Source of the DNA: JBJSXJ01 sp044235425
Lineage (GTDB): Bacteria > Planctomycetota > Planctomycetia > Pirellulales > Pirellulaceae
DNA: 64,000 nt
Direction of reading: 5' to 3'
Assembly: GCA_044235425.1 (NCBI GenBank)
Contig: JBIIHW010000023.1
Span: forward strand, 1 to 64,000
Part shown: positions 63,288 to 64,000 of the stretch, one piece after another
Layout: every line of letters starts with the position of its first letter
Position numbering within the stretch: the first letter of the stretch is position 1
Notes under the pieces: model-generated
What the model saw: the letters and a program-made list of their open reading frames with translations, nothing else
What the model was told of the DNA's origin: nothing
Database searches by the model: none
Translations under genes and position numbers: made by a program

Positions 63288-63352
63288 GAGGACCTATGCT
63301 GAGGACCTATGCTGAGGACCTATGCTGAGGACCTACGCCGAAGACGTAAGTC
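63288..63352 (-). repeat. 13-bp tandem repeat, five units
   Basis: Three identical copies of GAGGACCTATGCT, one variant GAGGACCTACGCC and one degenerate GAAGACGTAAGTC run head to tail, in the gap between the sigma factor terminator and the start of the Gfo/Idh/MocA gene. They are too short and contiguous to be a CRISPR array. Confidence 0.9.
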
Positions 63353-63360
63353 GAGGACAT

Positions 63361-63393
63361 AAAAAAAGCCCGAGCAGCTGGGGCTCGGGCTTT
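63361..63393 (-). terminator. Rho-independent terminator of the sigma factor gene
   Basis: On the minus strand AGCCCGAG and CTCGGGCT form a perfect 8-pair stem around an eight-base loop, followed by seven T. It lies about 20 bases after the sigma factor stop codon. Confidence 0.9.
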
Positions 63394-63414
63394 GATGAGC
63401 AGTCTACCCTGGCA

Positions 63415-64000
63415 CTAATCCAGGAAGCCAACCAGTTCTTGGCTGCGGCTGGGCTGCTGCAATTTACGCACAGCCTTCGCCTCAATCTGCCGAATACGTT
63501 CGCGGGTCACCTTGAAGATGTGTCCGACTTCTTCCAGCGTGTAGCTGTAGCCGTCGCCCAATCCGTAACGCAATTTGATAATCTCGCGTTCGCGATAGCT
63601 CAACGTTTTCAGCACTCGGTTGATGCGGCTGCGGAGCATTTCTTGTGACGCGCCCGTGGCAGGGCTCTCAGCACCGCCATCCGGGAGCAAGTCACCGAAG
63701 TGACTATCTTCACTGTTCCCGACGGGTCGATCGAGACTGATCGGATAGCGACTCATCGCCAACACGCGTCGAGCTTCTTCGACGGAGGTCTTGGACCGCT
63801 TGGCAACTTCTTCGATCGACGGCTCGCGTCCCAGTTCCTGCAGCAACTGCCGCGAAACATTTCGTACTCGTGACATGGTCTCAACCATGTGCACCGGAAT
63901 ACGAATCGTGCGGCTCTGGTCGGCCACGGCGCGGGTAATCGCTTGGCGAATCCACCACGTAGCGTAGGTGCAGAACTTAAAGCCACGACGATATTCGAAC
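63415..64000 (-). CDS. rpoD: Primary sigma factor RpoD/SigA, C-terminal part (5' end outside window)
   Basis: The visible 194 residues cover the end of region 2 through region 4. Region 2.3-2.4 reads FEYRRGFKFCTYATWWIRQAITRA, continuing to ADQSRTIRIPVHM in region 3. Region 4 has LSYREREIIKLRYGLGDGYSYTLEEVGHIFKVTRERIRQIEAKAVRKLQ, which contacts the -35 element. The FCTYATWW variant replaces Ser of the usual FSTYATWW with Cys. The frame is open to the right edge of the window, so the start lies beyond. A strong terminator follows the stop. As the housekeeping factor it should read the -10/-35 promoters proposed here. Confidence 0.95.
   Translation of the reverse strand, partial: FEYRRGFKFCTYATWWIRQAITRAVADQSRTIRIPVHMVETMSRVRNVSRQLLQELGREPSIEEVAKRSKTSVEEARRVLAMSRYPISLDRPVGNSEDSHFGDLLPDGGAESPATGASQEMLRSRINRVLKTLSYREREIIKLRYGLGDGYSYTLEEVGHIFKVTRERIRQIEAKAVRKLQQPSRSQELVGFLD

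Overview
The window looks like a chromosomal segment of a planctomycete (Planctomycetota). The inference rests on several protein types that are typical of that phylum and occur together here: a Tat-exported DUF1501 protein, a Tat-exported Gfo/Idh/MocA oxidoreductase, ThuA domains fused to c-type cytochrome modules, a redoxin fused to a planctomycete-type cytochrome, a PEP-CTERM protein, a class of very large secreted proteins, and a primary sigma factor with the variant FKFCTYATWWIRQ. The DNA is moderately GC rich. Gene order is mostly chromosomal, with no phage, transposase, CRISPR array or rRNA/tRNA gene that I could recognise.

Layout. Positions 1-3.4 kb hold the end of a thioredoxin gene, then (minus strand) PTS enzyme I, HisI and a MaoC-type hydratase. 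A long plus-strand block from 3.6 to 20.1 kb encodes a type IV pilus / type II secretion-like machine: a GspE/PilB ATPase, PilT, a second GspE/PilB ATPase, one GspF/PilC platform protein, four pseudopilins and a 1846-residue GspK-like protein. Several of these genes are translationally coupled. It is followed directly by an HTH-PtsN fusion and a protein with degenerate receiver folds. PtsI and PtsN therefore lie on either side of the pilus block, with no sugar-specific EIIB/EIIC in view.

From 21.7 to 27.6 kb a tight plus-strand run encodes RimO, PgsA, a CPBP membrane protease, an enolase-superfamily enzyme, an isochorismatase-like hydrolase and a class V aminotransferase. Next come an OprO/P-type porin convergent with an M19 dipeptidase homologue that has lost two active-site aspartates, a PEP-CTERM protein, a DUF1501 protein, a TolB-like propeller lipoprotein and a tiny DUF2256 zinc protein. 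Prephenate dehydrogenase, a tandem PurS-PurL fusion and PurQ follow (34.5-39.3 kb).

From 39.3 to 64 kb the content is accessory and mostly exported: a glucose-dehydrogenase-like enzyme, an intradiol dioxygenase, an SH3-like protein, an unknown Tat-type protein, a beta-lactamase-fold hydrolase, a 2321-residue ThuA-ThuA-LamG-DUF6797-propeller-pentaheme protein, a redoxin-cytochrome c fusion, a degenerate DUF692/MNIO-like protein, a TolC-family lipoprotein preceded by an attenuator-like structure, a NicO/UreH-like transporter, two alpha/beta hydrolases and the Gfo/Idh/MocA enzyme. The window ends inside the gene for the primary sigma factor, whose terminator is visible.

The most unusual items are the 2321-residue multidomain pentaheme protein, the MNIO-like protein without metal ligands, the M19 homologue with paired Asp-to-Asn changes, the giant GspK-like protein with acidic Ca-type loops shared across the pseudopilins, and the possible attenuator upstream of the TolC gene. 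I could not run similarity searches, so family calls rest on motifs read by eye.
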